From the NCBI RefSeq assembly GCF_027744825.2, contig NC_071334.1:2246937-2310936 (forward strand): a DNA stretch of 64,000 nucleotides, written 5' to 3'. Positions 1-10,690 of the stretch are shown here, piece after piece. The notes beneath the pieces are model-generated. The model made no database searches and had not been told where the DNA came from. It saw only the letters and a program-made list of their open reading frames with translations. Numbering within the stretch: position 1 is the stretch's first letter; each line of letters opens with the position of its first letter. Source of the stretch: Synchiropus splendidus. Taxonomy: Eukaryota; Chordata; Actinopteri; Syngnathiformes; Callionymidae. The position numbers and the translations under genes were made by a program.

Positions 1-282
1 GTTCATCCTCCGTATTTCAGTCTGAAATCTGCGCACGTTTTCGGAAATGAGGCCCCAGCTGGTGATCTGAGCACCTTCATGACTGTTGTCCTGTCTAGCA
101 GTTAGTTTCAAGTGTGATCATCAAGAAGAGGAAGATTCATCAGTAGAAGCTCCTACATTTCTACCACAATGATCTTCTGAATGGAAAGAGTTCAGTGGCT
201 CCTCACATCAAGTCTTTCAAGTCTTGTCACAATAGAGGATTGAAAAAGTCTCACTTGTTGATGACACTCGTCTCTTTCACAG

Positions 283-459
283 CCTGAGCAACTGTGGACT
301 GTCAGAGAGAAGTGGTTCCCTTCTGTCCTCAGTCCTCAGCTCTCCGTCCTCTAGTCTGACACAACTGGACCTGAGTGAGAACTGGGACCTGAAGGATGCA
401 GGAGTGGAGCTGCTGTCTGCTGGACTGAAGAGTCCACACTGTCACCTGGAGACTCTCAG
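283..459 (+). CDS. NLR leucine-rich-repeat exon (left array, exon 1)
   Basis: This 177-bp exon is bounded by a ttcacag acceptor and a CTCTCAG/GTCAGA donor. It encodes 59 residues forming two ribonuclease-inhibitor-type LRRs, starting [11 protein letters not shown] and ending [11 protein letters not shown]. The phase (one base, 58 codons, two bases) is the one used by teleost NLRC3-like LRR exons, so exons can be added or lost without a frame change. It belongs to a plus-strand NLR whose FISNA-NACHT part would lie left of the window; no such exon is visible here. LRRs of this family form the sensor/autoinhibitory horseshoe. Whether this array is expressed is unknown. Confidence 0.85.
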
Positions 460-837
460 GTCAGACATGTTGATCAATATTTATTGATCTGGAAACACGT
501 TTAGAGACACTTTAGTGATTCTTCTGATGTTACAGTTCCATTTCTGGATTTCACTTCATCTTTGGCTCAGAAATTCACTTCCTCTTTTTCTTCTTCTTCT
601 TCTGATTTTTCCAAAGAAATGATCCACTTTTCTGAAGTCTTTCTGAAACAACATGGACTGTTTAGTGGCTATTTCTTGTCCATCATAGTGACTGATGTTT
701 GTCATGTTGCTGAGAAAACACTTGGTTTTCTCTTCTTGTCCAGGTGTTTTCTGCTTCACTACAGTTTGACTTTGTTTCTCTCAAGTCTCCATTTCTGCTT
801 CACACATTCCTCCAGTGGATTTATGGATTGATATTGA

Positions 838-1405
838 AGACATTCGAGATGTGTTTATTTGTCATCTGCACTTTCAACACAGCATCTGTGATGCAATGAA
901 AAGCTTGAGACCTCTTTGCTCTGTACCAAACTGCAGGGGGTCCAGGGTGTTAGGAAGGGAGCCACAGATGTGTTTCTTCATGATCCGCTCAAAGCACTTC
1001 ATGATGACAGATGGAAGTGCTGTGGGCCTATAGTCATGAGGACGGGATGCTGTGGGGGTCTGAGTTATGGGGACCATGGTGAAGGTCTTGAAGATGGTGG
1101 GCACTGCAGACTGGCTCAGGAACAGACTGAAGATGTCTGTAGACACTCCGGCAAGTGGATGAGCACAGGCTCTCAGCACCTGGCCACAGATGCTGTCAGA
1201 CCCTGGAGCTTTGCAGGGGTTGACCTTCTTGTACACCTGTCGTACAGTGGCTGTGTCTGTGCAGAGCACAGCGTCCTCGCTGTCCATGTGTGGTGTCGTG
1301 GAGGCGTGGTGTTGTCAGCATCAAACTGGTCCGTAAATGTTGCGCTGGACAGTTCCACTGGCCTGCTCCTCCCCCTGTCGTCCGTGATGCAGCCGAGAAA
1401 CTGTT
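838..1405 (-). pseudogene. LINE reverse-transcriptase fragment inside LRR intron (left copy 1)
   Basis: The minus strand reads a jockey/CR1-like RT segment with KVNPCKAPGSDSICGQVLRAC, then the palm/finger motif around HDYRPTALPSVIMKCFERI and LDPLQFG. The fragment lacks the catalytic FADD motif and an endonuclease, and is a dead piece. Its 3' side at about 838-900 carries an ACAAATAAACACATCT-like tail typical of LINE 3' ends. It lies antisense to the LRR exons. A near-identical copy is at 3546-4103 and the same insertion recurs in the right NLR at 53380-54205. Confidence 0.7.
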
Positions 1406-1819
1406 GAGGACAATGTTCATCTGCTCCACTAGAATCATCATCTCTGCAGCTCATGTTCATGATATTGGAGCAGAATCACACTGTTTTTCATCTGAGCTCT
1501 TTTCTCTGTTGGGTCCACTGAGTTTGACTTTGAAATATTTTGTCATCATCATCTCCATGTTTCTTTCCTCTTGTTGCTCTTTTGACCAATAATAGGGGTC
1601 AAAAACACTGTGGCCTCACAACAGTCGCAGTGTTTCAGACATGTTTGATCAAGTTGATCCTGACCGATATAAAAGTGCTTCAAATATTCCAACAATAATG
1701 TGATGATGATTTTCTGAATGGAAAGAGTTCAGTGGCTCCTCACATCAAGTCTTTCAAGTCTTGTCACAATAGAGGATTGAAAAAGTCTCACTTGTTGATG
1801 ACACTCGTCTCTTTCACAG

Positions 1820-1996
1820 ACTGAGCTGCTGTGGACTGTCAGAGAGAAGTGGTTCCCTTCTGTCCTCAGTCCTCAGCTCTCCGTCCTCTCGTCTGACACA
1901 ACTGGACCTGAGTGAGAACAGGGACCTGAAGGATGCAGGAGTGGAGCTGCTGTCTGCTGGACTGAAGAGTCCACACTGTCACCTGGAGACTCTCAG
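1820..1996 (+). CDS. NLR leucine-rich-repeat exon (left array, exon 2)
   Basis: A 177-bp LRR exon with the same acceptor (cttt cacag) and donor (ctcag/gtcaga) as its neighbours. It encodes [11 protein letters not shown] to HCHLETLR, with [10 protein letters not shown] in the variable middle loop. A single change gives SSR in place of the usual SSS in the first LRR. The reading frame is open and the phase matches the other LRR exons. The downstream intron is shared with the 1158-bp units of the right NLR. Confidence 0.85.
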
Positions 1997-2989
1997 GTCA
2001 GAACACATCATCTGTCCAGCTTCAGAGCTGAAATGTGAAAGTCAGAGGTGGAGACTGCAGCTTCAGAGAGTCACAGTTTTCTCATCACTTTGCTCCAACA
2101 CTCCAGTGAGCTGTGTTGTGCTGAGTCAGCAGAGTTGGCATCAAACAGAACATGGTGTGAGGTTGAGAGGACCAGAGGAAGATTCTCTGATCAAAGTCCA
2201 ACTCACTCATGAAACAGTTGCTCTGCTGACCACCCACACATAGGTCTAGTCTGTAGCAGGCTCCACTGCGCCCCCCAGATGCTGCTCTCTTCAACATGGG
2301 CACTGGAAAGTGAATTTGTTGAGGGGGACACTTCCTGTCTGGGACGGTTAGCAGGCGAGTGAAATCAGGACAAACGTCTCCTCACTTCATCACACCTGCT
2401 CCTCCACATATTCCTGCTGATCACAGATGGTTTCCGTCTGCTGGCAGTGTCCACACCTCAACAAGGACGGTTCCACTGACAGAGCAAGGCTGAAGCCACG
2501 TCCACCACTGGAGCAGTCCACATTCTGAACCTCCAGACACACAACATGGTGACATTCACACTGAGTGGCTTCAAGTTAGCGACTGAAGGCTGCGACTTTT
2601 GGAGACGATTGAAGACTCGCTTGTTCTGATCAGAGCTGAAGTGGAACAAAAAGTGGATGGAGTTCAGAGAGTTCAGTCGACACAATGACCTCCACACATG
2701 CAAGAGAATCTTCACTCACTTCCACCACGTGATAAACACAAGAACCTTGAGATACTGTGGAGACAAGCAGCCGGTGACCTGAGCACCTTCATGACTGTTG
2801 TCCTGTCTAGTAGCTTGTTTCAGGAGTCACCATCAAGAAGAGGAAGATTCAATAGTAGAAGCTCCTACATTTCTACCACAATGATCTTCTGAATGGAAAG
2901 AGTTCAGTGGCTCCTCACATCAAGTCTTTCAAGTCTTGTCACAATCGAGGAAAAGTCTCACTTGTTGATGACACTCGTCTCTTTCACAG

Positions 2990-3166
2990 ACTGAGCTGGT
3001 GTCGACTGTCAGAGAGAAGTGGTTCCCTTCTGTCCTCAGTCCTCAGCTCTCCGTCCTCTAGTCTGACACAACTGGACCTGAGCTACAACAGGGACCTGAA
3101 GGATGCAGGAGTGGAGCTGCTGTCTGCTGGACTGAAGAGTCCACACTGTCACCTGGAGACTCTCAG
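2990..3166 (+). CDS. NLR leucine-rich-repeat exon (left array, exon 3)
   Basis: A 177-bp LRR exon encoding [11 protein letters not shown] to CHLETLR with middle loop [10 protein letters not shown]. Acceptor, donor and phase match the other exons. Together with its downstream intron and LINE fragment it is a direct duplicate of the 183-1620 segment, offset by about 2.7 kb. Confidence 0.85.
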
Positions 3167-3545
3167 GTCAGACATGTTGATCAATATTTATTGATCTGGA
3201 AACACGTTTAGAGACACTTTAGTGATTCTTCTGATGTTACAGTTCCATTTCTAGATTTCACTTCATCTTTGGCTCAGAAATTCACTTCCTCTTTTTCTGC
3301 TCATTTTCTGATTCAGTTTCCAAAGAAATGATCCACTTTTCTGAAGTCTTTCTGAAACAACATGGACTGTTTAGTGGCTATTTCTTGTCCATCATAGTGA
3401 CTGATGTTTGTCATGTTGCTGAGAAAACACTTGGTTTTCTCTTCTTGTCCAGGTGTTTTCTGCTTCACTACAGTTTGACTTTGTGTCTCTCAAGTCTCCA
3501 TTTCTGCTTCACACATTCCTCCAGTGGATTTATGGATTGATATTG

Positions 3546-4103
3546 AAGACATTCGAGATGTGTTTATTTGTCATCTGCACTTTCAACACAGCATCTGTGA
3601 TGCAATGAAAAGCTTGAGACCTCTTTGCTCTGTACCAAACTGCAGGGGGTCCAGGGTGTTAGGAAGGGAGCCACAGATGTGTTTCTTCATGATCCGCTCA
3701 AAGCACTTCATGATGACAGATGGGCCTATAGTCATGAGGACGGGATGCTGTGGGGGTCTGAGTTATGGGGACCATGGTGAAGGTCTTGAAGATGGTGGGC
3801 ACTGCAGACTGGCTCAGGAACAGACTGAAGATGTCTGTAGACACTCCGGCAAGTGGATGAGCACAGGCTCTCAGCACCTGGCCACAGATGCTGTCAGACC
3901 CTGGAGCTTTGCAGGGGTTGACCTTCTTGTACACCTGTCGTACAGTGGCTGTGTCTGTGCAGAGCACAGCGTCCTCGCTGTCCATGTGTGGTGTCGTGGA
4001 GGCGTGGTGTTGTCAGCATCAAACTGGTCCGTAAATGTTGCGCTGGACAGTTCCACTGGCCTGCTCCTCCCCCTGTCGTCCGTGATGCAGCCGAGAAACT
4101 GTT
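3546..4103 (-). pseudogene. LINE reverse-transcriptase fragment (left copy 2)
   Basis: Near-identical duplicate of the LINE fragment at 838-1405, antisense to the LRR exons. An 11-bp stretch present in copy 1 (around 1014-1024) is missing here at about 3722, which breaks the RT frame in the HDYRP motif. The copy was therefore made by duplication of an LRR exon that already carried the insertion, not by a second transposition. Confidence 0.7.
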
Positions 4104-4517
4104 GAGGACAATGTTCATCTGCTCCACTAGAATCATCATCTCTGCAGCTCATGTTCATGATATTGGAGCAGAATCACACTGTTTTTCATCAGAGCTCTTT
4201 TCTCTGTTGGGTCCACTGAGTTTGACTTTGAAATGTTTTGTCATCATCATCTCCATGTTTCTTTCCTCTTGTTGCTCTTTTGACCAATAATAGGATTCAA
4301 AAACACTGTGGCCTCACAACAGTCGCAGTGTTTCAGACATGTTTAATCAAGTTGATCCTGACTGATATAAAAGTGCTTCAAATATTCCAACAATAATGTG
4401 ACGATGATCTTCTGAATGGAAAGAGTTCAGTGGCTCCTCACATCAAGTCTTTCAAGTCTTGTCACAATAGAGGATTGAAAAAGTCTCACTTGTTGATGAC
4501 ACTCGTCTCTTTCACAG

Positions 4518-4694
4518 CCTGAGACTCTGTGGACTGTCAGAGAGAAGTGGTTCCCTTCTGTCCTCAGTCCTCAGCTCTCCGTCCTCTAGTCTGACACAAC
4601 TGGACCTGAGCTGGAACAGGAACCTGAAGGATGCAGGAGTGGAGCTGCTGTCTGCTGGACTGAAGAGTCCACACTGTCACCTGGAGACTCTCAG
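4518..4694 (+). CDS. NLR leucine-rich-repeat exon (left array, exon 4)
   Basis: A 177-bp LRR exon encoding [11 protein letters not shown] to CHLETLR with loop [10 protein letters not shown]. The splice sites and phase are conserved. It is followed after only 98 bp by the next LRR exon, an arrangement repeated in mirror image at 49704-49528 and 49443-49270. Confidence 0.85.
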
Positions 4695-4792
4695 GTCAGA
4701 ACACATCATCTCCTCTCTTCAGTTCTGCTCCACCACTGGACGGTTCTTCTGCTCTCATGGTTTTCTAAAACACTGCTTCTCCTTCATTACAG

Positions 4793-4966
4793 TCTGAGAG
4801 GGTGTCGGATCTCAGAGAGAGGCTGTGCTTCTCTGGCCTCAGCTCTGACCTCTAACCCCTCCCACCTGAGAGAGCTGGACCTGAGATCCAACCACCCAGG
4901 AGGACCAGGACTGGAGCTGCTGTCTGCTGGACTGGAGAGTCCAGACTGGAGGCTGGAGACTCTCAG
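4793..4966 (+). CDS. NLR leucine-rich-repeat exon, distinct C-terminal type (left array, exon 5)
   Basis: A 174-bp exon of a different LRR subtype. It begins [19 protein letters not shown] and ends [11 protein letters not shown], with donor CTCAG/GTATGG instead of GTCAGA. This is the usual penultimate LRR of fish NLRC3-like proteins, placed before a B30.2 exon when one is present. Its counterpart on the minus strand is 49443-49270 (LSGCMISERGC). Confidence 0.85.
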
Positions 4967-5303
4967 GTATGGACAGAGCTGCAGAACTGACTGACTGAGC
5001 TCCAAAGAGCTTCAGACTGAACATGTGATCCAGGAGCAGACAGAGAGGATGTGGGTGTGTGAGGCTGCTCAGACTCTTCATCTGAACTGAGCACATGAAT
5101 CCAAACACATGACATGTTCTCCTGCTGGACACCAGTGGAAGCACCAAGGAGACAGTAGAGACTGAGCAGCTGTTTAGAGATCCATCTTTGTTGTCATCAA
5201 CAGTCATGAAAGAGCCGTCCACTGAGCAGCAGGAGATAATCGTCCTGAAACATCTGAAGTCACATGGATCTGCTCTCATCCTTCTCTCTCTTTCTTCCTC
5301 CAG

Positions 5304-5334
5304 GCTGGACGACTGTGGACCAGGGTGGTTATAG
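5304..5334 (+). CDS. Terminal NLR exon, truncated before B30.2 (left array)
   Basis: After a cctccag acceptor the frame reads LDDCGPGWL and stops at TAG. In B30.2-bearing fish NLRs the same LDDCGP-W-L motif leads into a linker of the type DLKK and then PRY/SPRY. Here that linker sequence (SDLKKCECL) is still legible one frame over, immediately downstream, so a frameshift removed or followed loss of the B30.2 domain. The identical stop is present in the right NLR. Confidence 0.7.
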
Positions 5335-5651
5335 ATCTGACCTGAAGAAGTGTGAGTGTCTGATTGATCCATGAGAACTGCCGGACTCTGTCAGCTTCTA
5401 GTGGAGCAGCTGTGATGTTGGTGGATCATGTGAGCCTTGAATCTGCTGCTGGAACTTGTCTTCATCAAGTCCAGGTCACTGGCCAGAACACTGCTCACCA
5501 ACATGGTGTCCAGCAGAAGCTGGTTGTCCAGCAGCAGCTAGTGAGGAGCATCCATGCAGATCTAGAAGCAGCACTGTTGACTTTCCTCATCATCACATAC
5601 GGAGTCATTCACTCTCTTCAGTCTTTGACTCCACAGTCACATGAGTTTGGA
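5335..5651 (+). other. Conserved 3' flank / 3'UTR of left NLR array
   Basis: No protein is supported here. The stretch is nearly identical, in reverse complement, to 48586-48899 beside the right NLR. Homology ends abruptly at about 5651 against 48586, just after the shared agtcacatgagtttgg. An open frame runs through it in both copies but shows no recognisable domain, so 3'UTR is the simplest reading. Confidence 0.55.
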
Positions 5652-6015
5652 ATAGTGAGTTATGAAAGACAGGAACCACTTGGTACCAGGACCAAGGAGG
5701 AACCCTGAAGACATCTAACCCAGAACCGGTCCTAACAGCCTGAGTTGAGCCTGAGTTTGTAGGGACAAACATCTGCCTTCCCCCTCAACGTCGCTCCAAA
5801 CCAAGGGGTGTCAACACAGGATCAGGAATTTGGCACCATGGCAAATGGGAGTCCAGGACCAATCTGCGTAGACTACACCTCAAGATGAACTGAAAAGTGT
5901 ATTAAAAGGGTTCGGGCCAGAGATAGTCTTTGTCACTCTACACCACTGGAGCTAAGGCTGAGTCAGGCACAGTTGTGGACCCAGAGCTCTGTCGTCATTC
6001 TCACAAGTAAACAGA
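5652..6015 (+). repeat. Unclassified interspersed repeat X, copy 1
   Basis: Two blocks, 5652-5790 (gaaccacttggtaccaggacc..., ending in ccttcccc) and about 5915-6015 (agtctttgtcactctacacc), match 29566-29700 and 29885-30030 in the same order with a divergent middle. I cannot assign the family. The left inverted-duplication homology stops exactly where this repeat starts. Confidence 0.5.
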
Positions 6016-6094
6016 CACGCGGGGCTGCGTTATTTGGTGGCATGAGCCACTTAAAAATATTTACATAAGTAAAATAAATGGTGCACACATTTCT

Positions 6095-6310
6095 ATCTAC
6101 ACCGCTTGATATTTTAAGGAGGATGATGGTAAAATGTATGAATGTTAAAAATTCATGCACGAGAGACGTACGCCGGACGTGACCCAGCAACCTGGTGACA
6201 CACAGGGATGAGCTTGGACCGCTGTACTGCCGCTAAGTCACGTGACCAGCTGCTCAGGTGAAGCCTCACAGCCTGACATGTTTGTGGCATGTGGCTCTTT
6301 TCAATTAGAG
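6095..6310. repeat. hAT-MITE-related core, diverged copy
   Basis: This block (aaggaggatgatggtaaaa, then a gacccagcaacctggtgac-type core and gtggctctttt) matches the interior of the MITE at 55465-55795. On the minus strand it contains a tRNA-like A-box region and B-box-like segment. Terminal inverted repeats are not clear in this copy. Confidence 0.55.
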
Positions 6311-7844
6311 AATTTGAAGCCACATTTTTCAATTTGAATGAATTTGGTATATTACCGAATCAGTTTGACAATAGCACAATAAATCACGATGGTGGTTTTC
6401 ATATCACCTTATTTAAACTTTAGCTCTTTTAATGTCTTGAAAATATTTATGTCAGAATTTCAATTTTATAAGAATTTTAAATACATTCAGAGCAGTGGAA
6501 ACCCTGGTCATTGTGCAGCAAAAAACATCCCTCCATGTTTGTTGTTGTTCTCATCCTAGCTGTCAGGTGTCTGCTGCATCAGTGGGATCAGTGGAGCAGG
6601 AACTCCTGCACTGACAAAGGTTCCCTGTCGTCTGCAGAGCAAACTGTTCAGTTCAATTATGTTAAAATGTGTTGTAATGAATTAATGATAATAATGTTGT
6701 AATTCTTGAATCATAATCAACTTGTTAAAGTCCCACCACTACTCAGAACACAACTGCAGTTGAGACCAGCTTTAACTAGTCACTCTGGACTTTGTGTATG
6801 AAGAGAAAGTGCCACCTTCAGTTTGCACAAGACACTCCCTCAAGAAGAGGGGGGTCACTCCAGTCGCTGGAAGTTGGCTGGAACTGTACTGGAACTGTGC
6901 TGGAACTGCGCTGGGAGGCAGTACTACTACTGTAACACTGAGGCATAGAATTAGCTTCAAGCTAACTGGAGAGATGGGCACTTGTTTGACTGTGGTGAAG
7001 TCAGAAGGATATTGGATACTTCCACTCTTGTTTTGGCCGTGTCGTCCTCTGCCGTGTCCCCAAATATGGATCACTAATTGCAGGCCAACAGTCTCACAGG
7101 CTGCGCTCTTGGTTCGGGACCATCAATAAATTCTCACCGTCATTGTCATTGTGAAATCATGTTGGTGAAAAAACTTCTGATATTTGCTCAATTGTTTCCA
7201 GGAAATGGGTCCAGATGGGTCCAAAAGCTGCTGTATGCTATCAAGAGGCATGAGATATAAAATATATTTTTTGCAATACTTAGCTCTCAGGAAATGGGTC
7301 CAAAGTCCTGCTGGACAACCACCTGCACAACGGTCAATTTTCTCTGAGAACCACAGTCCCAATTGGTGTTTGAGATCCATCCACAACAGAACACAATGAC
7401 GCAGGTCCCCTTTAAGAATGAAGGCTGTTTCAAGCGCTTGAAGAACTTGTGATGGAGAGCCAAACATTCAGTGGTGTCCCTGTCGATCTGGAAACATGCT
7501 GGTGTTGCAGTCGTCCTGGAAGCGTGACGAGACATGCGGGGAGAGCCAGATACTGCAGTTTCAATGTTGTTGTGTCTGAATGCAACGGTCGATCCAACTG
7601 CAGAGGCTCCATTCTTGTATGACACAGCTACATAAACAGTATTTTTCCACCCAGTAGCAACATCCCGTCAGAGCCTCTTTACTCAGGAGATGAAGACGAC
7701 TGAATGGGCGGTGAGGATTTCGACACGACACGTCTGTGGCTCTCCTGTTTCCTTCACACAAAAGAGATGACTCATGCAGTGACCGGATCCAACGTGATGT
7801 TCCGTGTGCTGTCTGATGAACTCAGCTCTTGGGCTCTCTTTATC
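6311..7844. other. No gene seen
   Basis: AT-rich, then mixed sequence without a supportable gene. A small imperfect tandem (tggaactgtac-like, about four units) lies near 6884-6925. Short open frames here have no domain or conserved partner in the window. Confidence 0.5.
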
Positions 7845-8035
7845 GACCAGTATTCATCCAGACCCTCACCTATAGTCATGAGCTGTGGGTCATGAACCAA
7901 AGAAGGAGATCCCACATAAAATCTGCTGCAATGAGATTTCTCCGACAGGAGGCAGGTGAGAGATAGGGTGAGAAGTTCTGTCACGCCGGAGAGACTCGGA
8001 GCCAGTTGAGGACGCCCCCTGGGAGCTGGAACGAT
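7845..8035 (+). pseudogene. LINE C-terminal scrap (RTE/related type)
   Basis: The plus strand reads LTYSHELWVMNQRRRSHIKS, then MRFLRQEAG, and after frameshifts SQLRTPPGSW. This resembles the conserved tail of RTE-like fish LINE polymerases (LTYGHE-WVM ... RRVAG ... QLRWFGH ... MPPGR). It is short, frameshifted and surely inactive. Confidence 0.5.
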
Positions 8036-8869
8036 GATAGCCCCATTTCAGGTGCGGCTTACTGCAAACCATTCACACCTGTCTCCTCATCAGCTCTTGA
8101 TAATATCACATCCGGGTCGACTCATGAGGTGAGGTCCTCCACCTCCTCAATAATATCCATGTCAATACGTTCATCAAGTCTCCTCTCCACTTACTGGCTT
8201 TGTGTCAATGTACCATACAAGCTTAACTGGTTTTGTGTTTCGTTTTACGACCCCCTGTGAACAACTTTGCATGTAATAACAAATCGTTTTTAATGCCTCA
8301 ACAGTGTGCAAACTATGTTCCAAGACATCTGGTTGAATTCTGTTTGGGAAAAACAGAACACGCGCTTTGGTCTTACACGTACTTTGAGCTGCTGAATCAT
8401 GGTTTGAACAGAGCAGCTGTTGATGTCACCAGTTTATTTTTGCATTATTCAGGTCACATGACAACTTGCTCATGGACTAATGACGACACAAGTGAGACGT
8501 TGGGATTTGAAGTCCTTTATTTTAATTTTATATTACATGAAAACATTTGTCCCATGGCATCTTAATCTCATTTGCATTTACTGGTTGAAGCTGGACTCTA
8601 CAGAACAGCCCACATCAGGATCAACAACCCTGCTGAGAGCGTGTGGACCTCTTCAGCACAGACGTCAACCGAGACTTTCTCCAGAATCAAGTCTCAAGAC
8701 AGACTTGCAGTACCTAAAGCCACATTGACCAACATGTACGTAGAAAAAGTTGTTGGAGTGAAATAAATAAATCATCGCACAAAGGGGTCTTGAGATTATT
8801 CCCTCGCGCACACTTTCGATCTCTTCAAAGATCGGGAAACACTCAGACTGTGAAGTTGTGAAGCTGAGA
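8036..8869. other. No gene seen
   Basis: No supported coding sequence. Several short open frames are present without recognisable domains. Confidence 0.45.
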
Positions 8870-9074
8870 TGATGTTGCAGACTTTTCCAGGCAGACACAC
8901 AAACTTAGACGCTCTGCTTCTAGTTTCTGTCTGTACGCATGATCAGAGCTGTGTGTGGATTTACACATGTTCCTGGGCAACAAAAAATGAATGAATGCCA
9001 TTCTTTGCATCGCAATTTCCTCATGCAAGGTACAGCACATTTATTTGCAGGCACGGTTGGTAAATGAGGCCCCA
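8870..9074 (-). repeat. Non-autonomous DNA-transposon-like repeat end (GGGGCCTCATTTA type)
   Basis: Read on the minus strand the block begins GGGGCCTCATTTACCAA and continues to a GCATGCGTACAGAC-like segment. This matches the widespread fish repeat that starts with GGGGCCTCATTTA and contains GCGTACGC. A partial terminus of the same kind (aaatgaggccccagc) is at 47-61, and related ends occur after genes E (33436) and G (41590). The assignment is from memory of the terminus only. Confidence 0.45.
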
Positions 9075-9116
9075 GCACAGCGATAGATATGCTCCACAGG
9101 CCGAGCACATGATCGT

Positions 9117-10690
9117 TCAGTCTGTAGTGTGACTTCTCATGTGTATCTTCAGGCAGTGTTTCCGTGTAAAACCTTTACCACAGTGAGAGCAGTCGAAAAG
9201 ATCCTCTCTGGTATGAAGTTTTAGGTGACTCTTAAGGTACCTGCCCTCTGAAAAACCTTTACCACAATACGAGCATTTGAAAGGCTTTTCTCCAGTGTGA
9301 CCTCTCATGTGCACCTTCAAGGTGTAGCTCCTCTTAAAACTTTTCCCACACGCGGTGCATGTGAAAAGGTTTCCACCAGCGTGAAGTTTCAGGTGAATTC
9401 TAAGGCCCCTGTTATGTGAGAAACATATACCACAGTGAGGGCATCTGAACGGGTTTTCTCCAGTGTGACTTTTCATATGCATCTTCAGGTAATGGCTCAT
9501 CCTAAAACCTTTACCACAGTGAGAGCATGTGAAAGTGCTTTCTGCAGTATGAAGTTTCATGTGAGTACTAAGGCTCCCTCTCTGTGAAAAGCATTTACCA
9601 CACTGAGAGCATATGTAAGGTTTTTCTCCAGTGTGAATTCGCATATGCACACTTAGGTATTGGCTCTGCGTAAAGCCTTTGCCACATTGAGGACACCTGA
9701 AAGGATGTTCTCCAGTGTGGATTCTCATGTGTCTCTTCAGGTAATATCTCTGTGTAAACCCCTTTCCACACTGAGAGCATGTGAAAGAATTCTCTCCAGG
9801 ATGAAGTCTCAGGTGAGTCTTAAGGGACCCACTGTGTGAAAAACATTTACCACAATGAGAGCAGCTGAAAGGTTTTTCACCAGTGTGTATTCTTGTGTGA
9901 GTTGTCAACAGACTCTTTTGTGTAAAACCTTTACCACACAGAGAGCATTTGAACGGTTTTTCTCCAGTATGAATTCTCATGTGGGCCTTCAGGACTTGGC
10001 TATGGGCAAAACATCTACCACACTGCGAGCATCTAAAAGGCTTTTCTCCACTGTGACTTCTCATGTGAACCTTTAGCTGTCTACTCTGCGAGAAACATTT
10101 ACCACACTGAGAGCAGCTGAAAGGTTTTTTTTCAGCGTGAAGTCTCATGTGGCGAATCAGATTACGTCTACTTCCAAAATATTTTCCACAAACAGAACAA
10201 GTCAAAGGTCCCCCGCAAGTTTTCACGGGTAGATTCAGTCCGGTCTTTGAATTATCACTGTCATCATCATCTTTCTTCTCACTGACATGAACCTCCAGAT
10301 TCTCAGCAGAACCTGATCGATTGTCACTGGTGTCTCTCCAGTCCTCACTGTCATCAGTGTCAGAGTCAGAACAAGGCGACCTCTGGTGGTCAGGGAGGAG
10401 AGGTGTATCCAAGTCACTGGCTGCTTCTGCTCCTCCACAGGTGTCTCCATCAGCTTCTGTCTTCATGTGTTGAGTCCAGCTGCTGGTTGCTCCATCATCT
10501 TCACTCTTCACCTGGACAGGAGTGAGGGAGAACTGGGTGGCCTCTTCTTTGATTTGGTCTAGATCTTCTTCTTCTGGTTCTTCTTTAATGAGAGGAGGTT
10601 CTTGTCCCTCCTGATCCAGACTGGAGCTGCACTCCTGCTGCTCAGTAGCATCTTCTTCTTCTTCTTTCATCACCAGCAGCTGCTGGACAC
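9117..10690 (-). CDS. C2H2 zinc-finger protein A, main exon (13 fingers)
   Basis: This exon starts after a gtgtccctgcag acceptor with [11 protein letters not shown] and runs to a TGA after HMRSHTTD. With exon 1 at 12255-12237 (METRRA plus one base) the protein is about 530 residues. Residues 1-125 are the acidic module shared by all seven genes. Then follow a gene-specific linker and, from about residue 168, thirteen tandem C2H2 fingers (first YFGSRRNLIRH, last FTRKHCLKIH) joined mostly by HTGEKP linkers. The family binds DNA in the nucleus, each finger contacting about three bases. Linkers after fingers 8, 10 and 12 are degenerate. A minus-strand AATAAA is at 9045-9040. The target is unknown. 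Confidence 0.93.

Noticed and set aside
874..1287. RT-like frame taken as a functional retrotransposon
   Set aside because: It lacks the catalytic motif and is a truncated intronic relic present in duplicated copies.
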